Part shown: one piece after another, positions 63,622 to 64,000 of the stretch
Position numbering within the stretch: position 1 is the first letter of the stretch
Layout of the letters: the number at the start of each line of letters is the position of its first letter
Origin: Bradyrhizobium sp. sBnM-33
Lineage (GTDB): Bacteria; Pseudomonadota; Alphaproteobacteria; Rhizobiales; Xanthobacteraceae
Assembly (NCBI RefSeq): GCF_032917945.1
Contig: NZ_CP136624.1
Coordinates: forward strand, 930,001 to 994,000
Length of the DNA: 64,000 nucleotides
Direction: 5' to 3'
Made by a program: the position numbers and the translations under genes
The notes under the pieces: model-generated
Databases searched by the model: none
Seen by the model: the letters and a program-made list of their open reading frames with translations, nothing else
What the model was told of the DNA's origin: nothing

Positions 63622-64000
63622 ATGATCTCACAGCATGCCTTTGCCTTGGCAGCGATCCCTCATTCGGCGCAGACGCTCGACCATAGCTTGCGCGACGCTT
63701 CGCCGTCGCATGTCATTGAAACCGCTCTGAAGACCGTCGGCCGCGAGCAGCTTGCGCTGGTGTCGTCGTTCGGCACGGAATCGGCAGCGTTGCTCAAGGT
63801 GATGGCCGATGTCGATCCCGCGATTCCCGTGATCTTTCTCGACACCGGATGGTTATTCGAGGAAACGCTCGCTTATCGCGATACGCTAATCGCGACGCTA
63901 GGCCTTCGCGACGTTCGCTCGATCAAGCCCTTGGAAGAAGCGCTCTCGCGCCAGGATCCCGATCGCGAATTGTGGTTTTCCGATCCGGACGCCTGCTGCC
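63622..64000 (+). CDS. cysH: Phosphoadenylyl/adenylyl-sulfate reductase (partial)
   Basis: Truncated by the right edge, with 126 codons visible from ATG 63622. GTG 63616, overlapping the previous stop, is an alternative. The PP-loop-type sulfonucleotide-binding segment LVSSFGTESAALL and FLDTGWLFEETLAYRD match CysH. The window ends within DPDACC. The double cysteine is a feature of [4Fe-4S] enzymes that reduce APS directly rather than PAPS only. The remaining CxxC and catalytic cysteine are outside the window. Confidence 0.9.
   Translation, partial: MISQHAFALAAIPHSAQTLDHSLRDASPSHVIETALKTVGREQLALVSSFGTESAALLKVMADVDPAIPVIFLDTGWLFEETLAYRDTLIATLGLRDVRSIKPLEEALSRQDPDRELWFSDPDACC

Overview
The window is GC-rich, densely coding DNA from an alphaproteobacterium, most likely Bradyrhizobium or a close relative in the Nitrobacteraceae. 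This placement is inferred from gene content and arrangement (urt-ure operon, Tad pilus locus, PhyR/NepR/EcfG stress locus, assimilatory cys cluster) and from several rhizobial-type palindromic intergenic repeats. No rRNA, tRNA, CRISPR array, transposase or phage gene was found.

Layout: 1-5867, a YejABEF-type peptide ABC transporter, with the tail of a second substrate-binding protein at the left edge. 6020-8237, an NlpC/P60 peptidase overlapping an M17 aminopeptidase. 8368-23654, a Tad/Flp pilus locus. One arm is on the minus strand (pilin, cpaA, cpaB-C-D-E, tadA-B-C), tadD is on the plus strand, and a plus-strand arm carries an orphan CpaC-N-like protein and two TadE-like pseudopilins. Two near-identical fatty-acid-hydroxylase-superfamily proteins flanking a polytopic membrane protein separate the two arms. 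23785-26019, a minus-strand RNA-helicase / IF-1 / cold-shock group.

26562-39810 is one long nitrogen-acquisition operon: urtABCDE (urea uptake) then ureDABC-(two ABM monooxygenases)-ureEFG (urease and nickel maturation). It is preceded by a well-formed sigma-54 promoter. Five of its junctions carry palindromic repeats, each of a different family. The ureB-ureC junction also holds a DUF559 endonuclease gene whose ribosome-binding site and start codon lie inside one arm of an inverted repeat.

40138-43986 holds the general stress response core: a HWE-type sensor with a degenerate ATP site, EcfG, NepR and PhyR. Over the next 11 kb, five perfect GGAAC-N16-CGTT promoters (the EcfG consensus) precede genes for envelope and stress proteins: a YqjD/YqjE pair, an AI-2E-family transporter, an L,D-transpeptidase, a 51-residue membrane peptide and CsbD. 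Stress regulator and regulon are therefore neighbours. Also here are DUF808, TonB-like, NYN-domain, MFS and DUF2865 proteins, plus two gene remnants.

54419-56581 is malate synthase G. 56716-64000 is the sulfate assimilation cluster: cysD-cysNC leftward, and cysG-DUF2849-cysI-DUF934-cysH rightward from a shared AT-rich promoter region containing dyad symmetries. cysH runs off the right edge.
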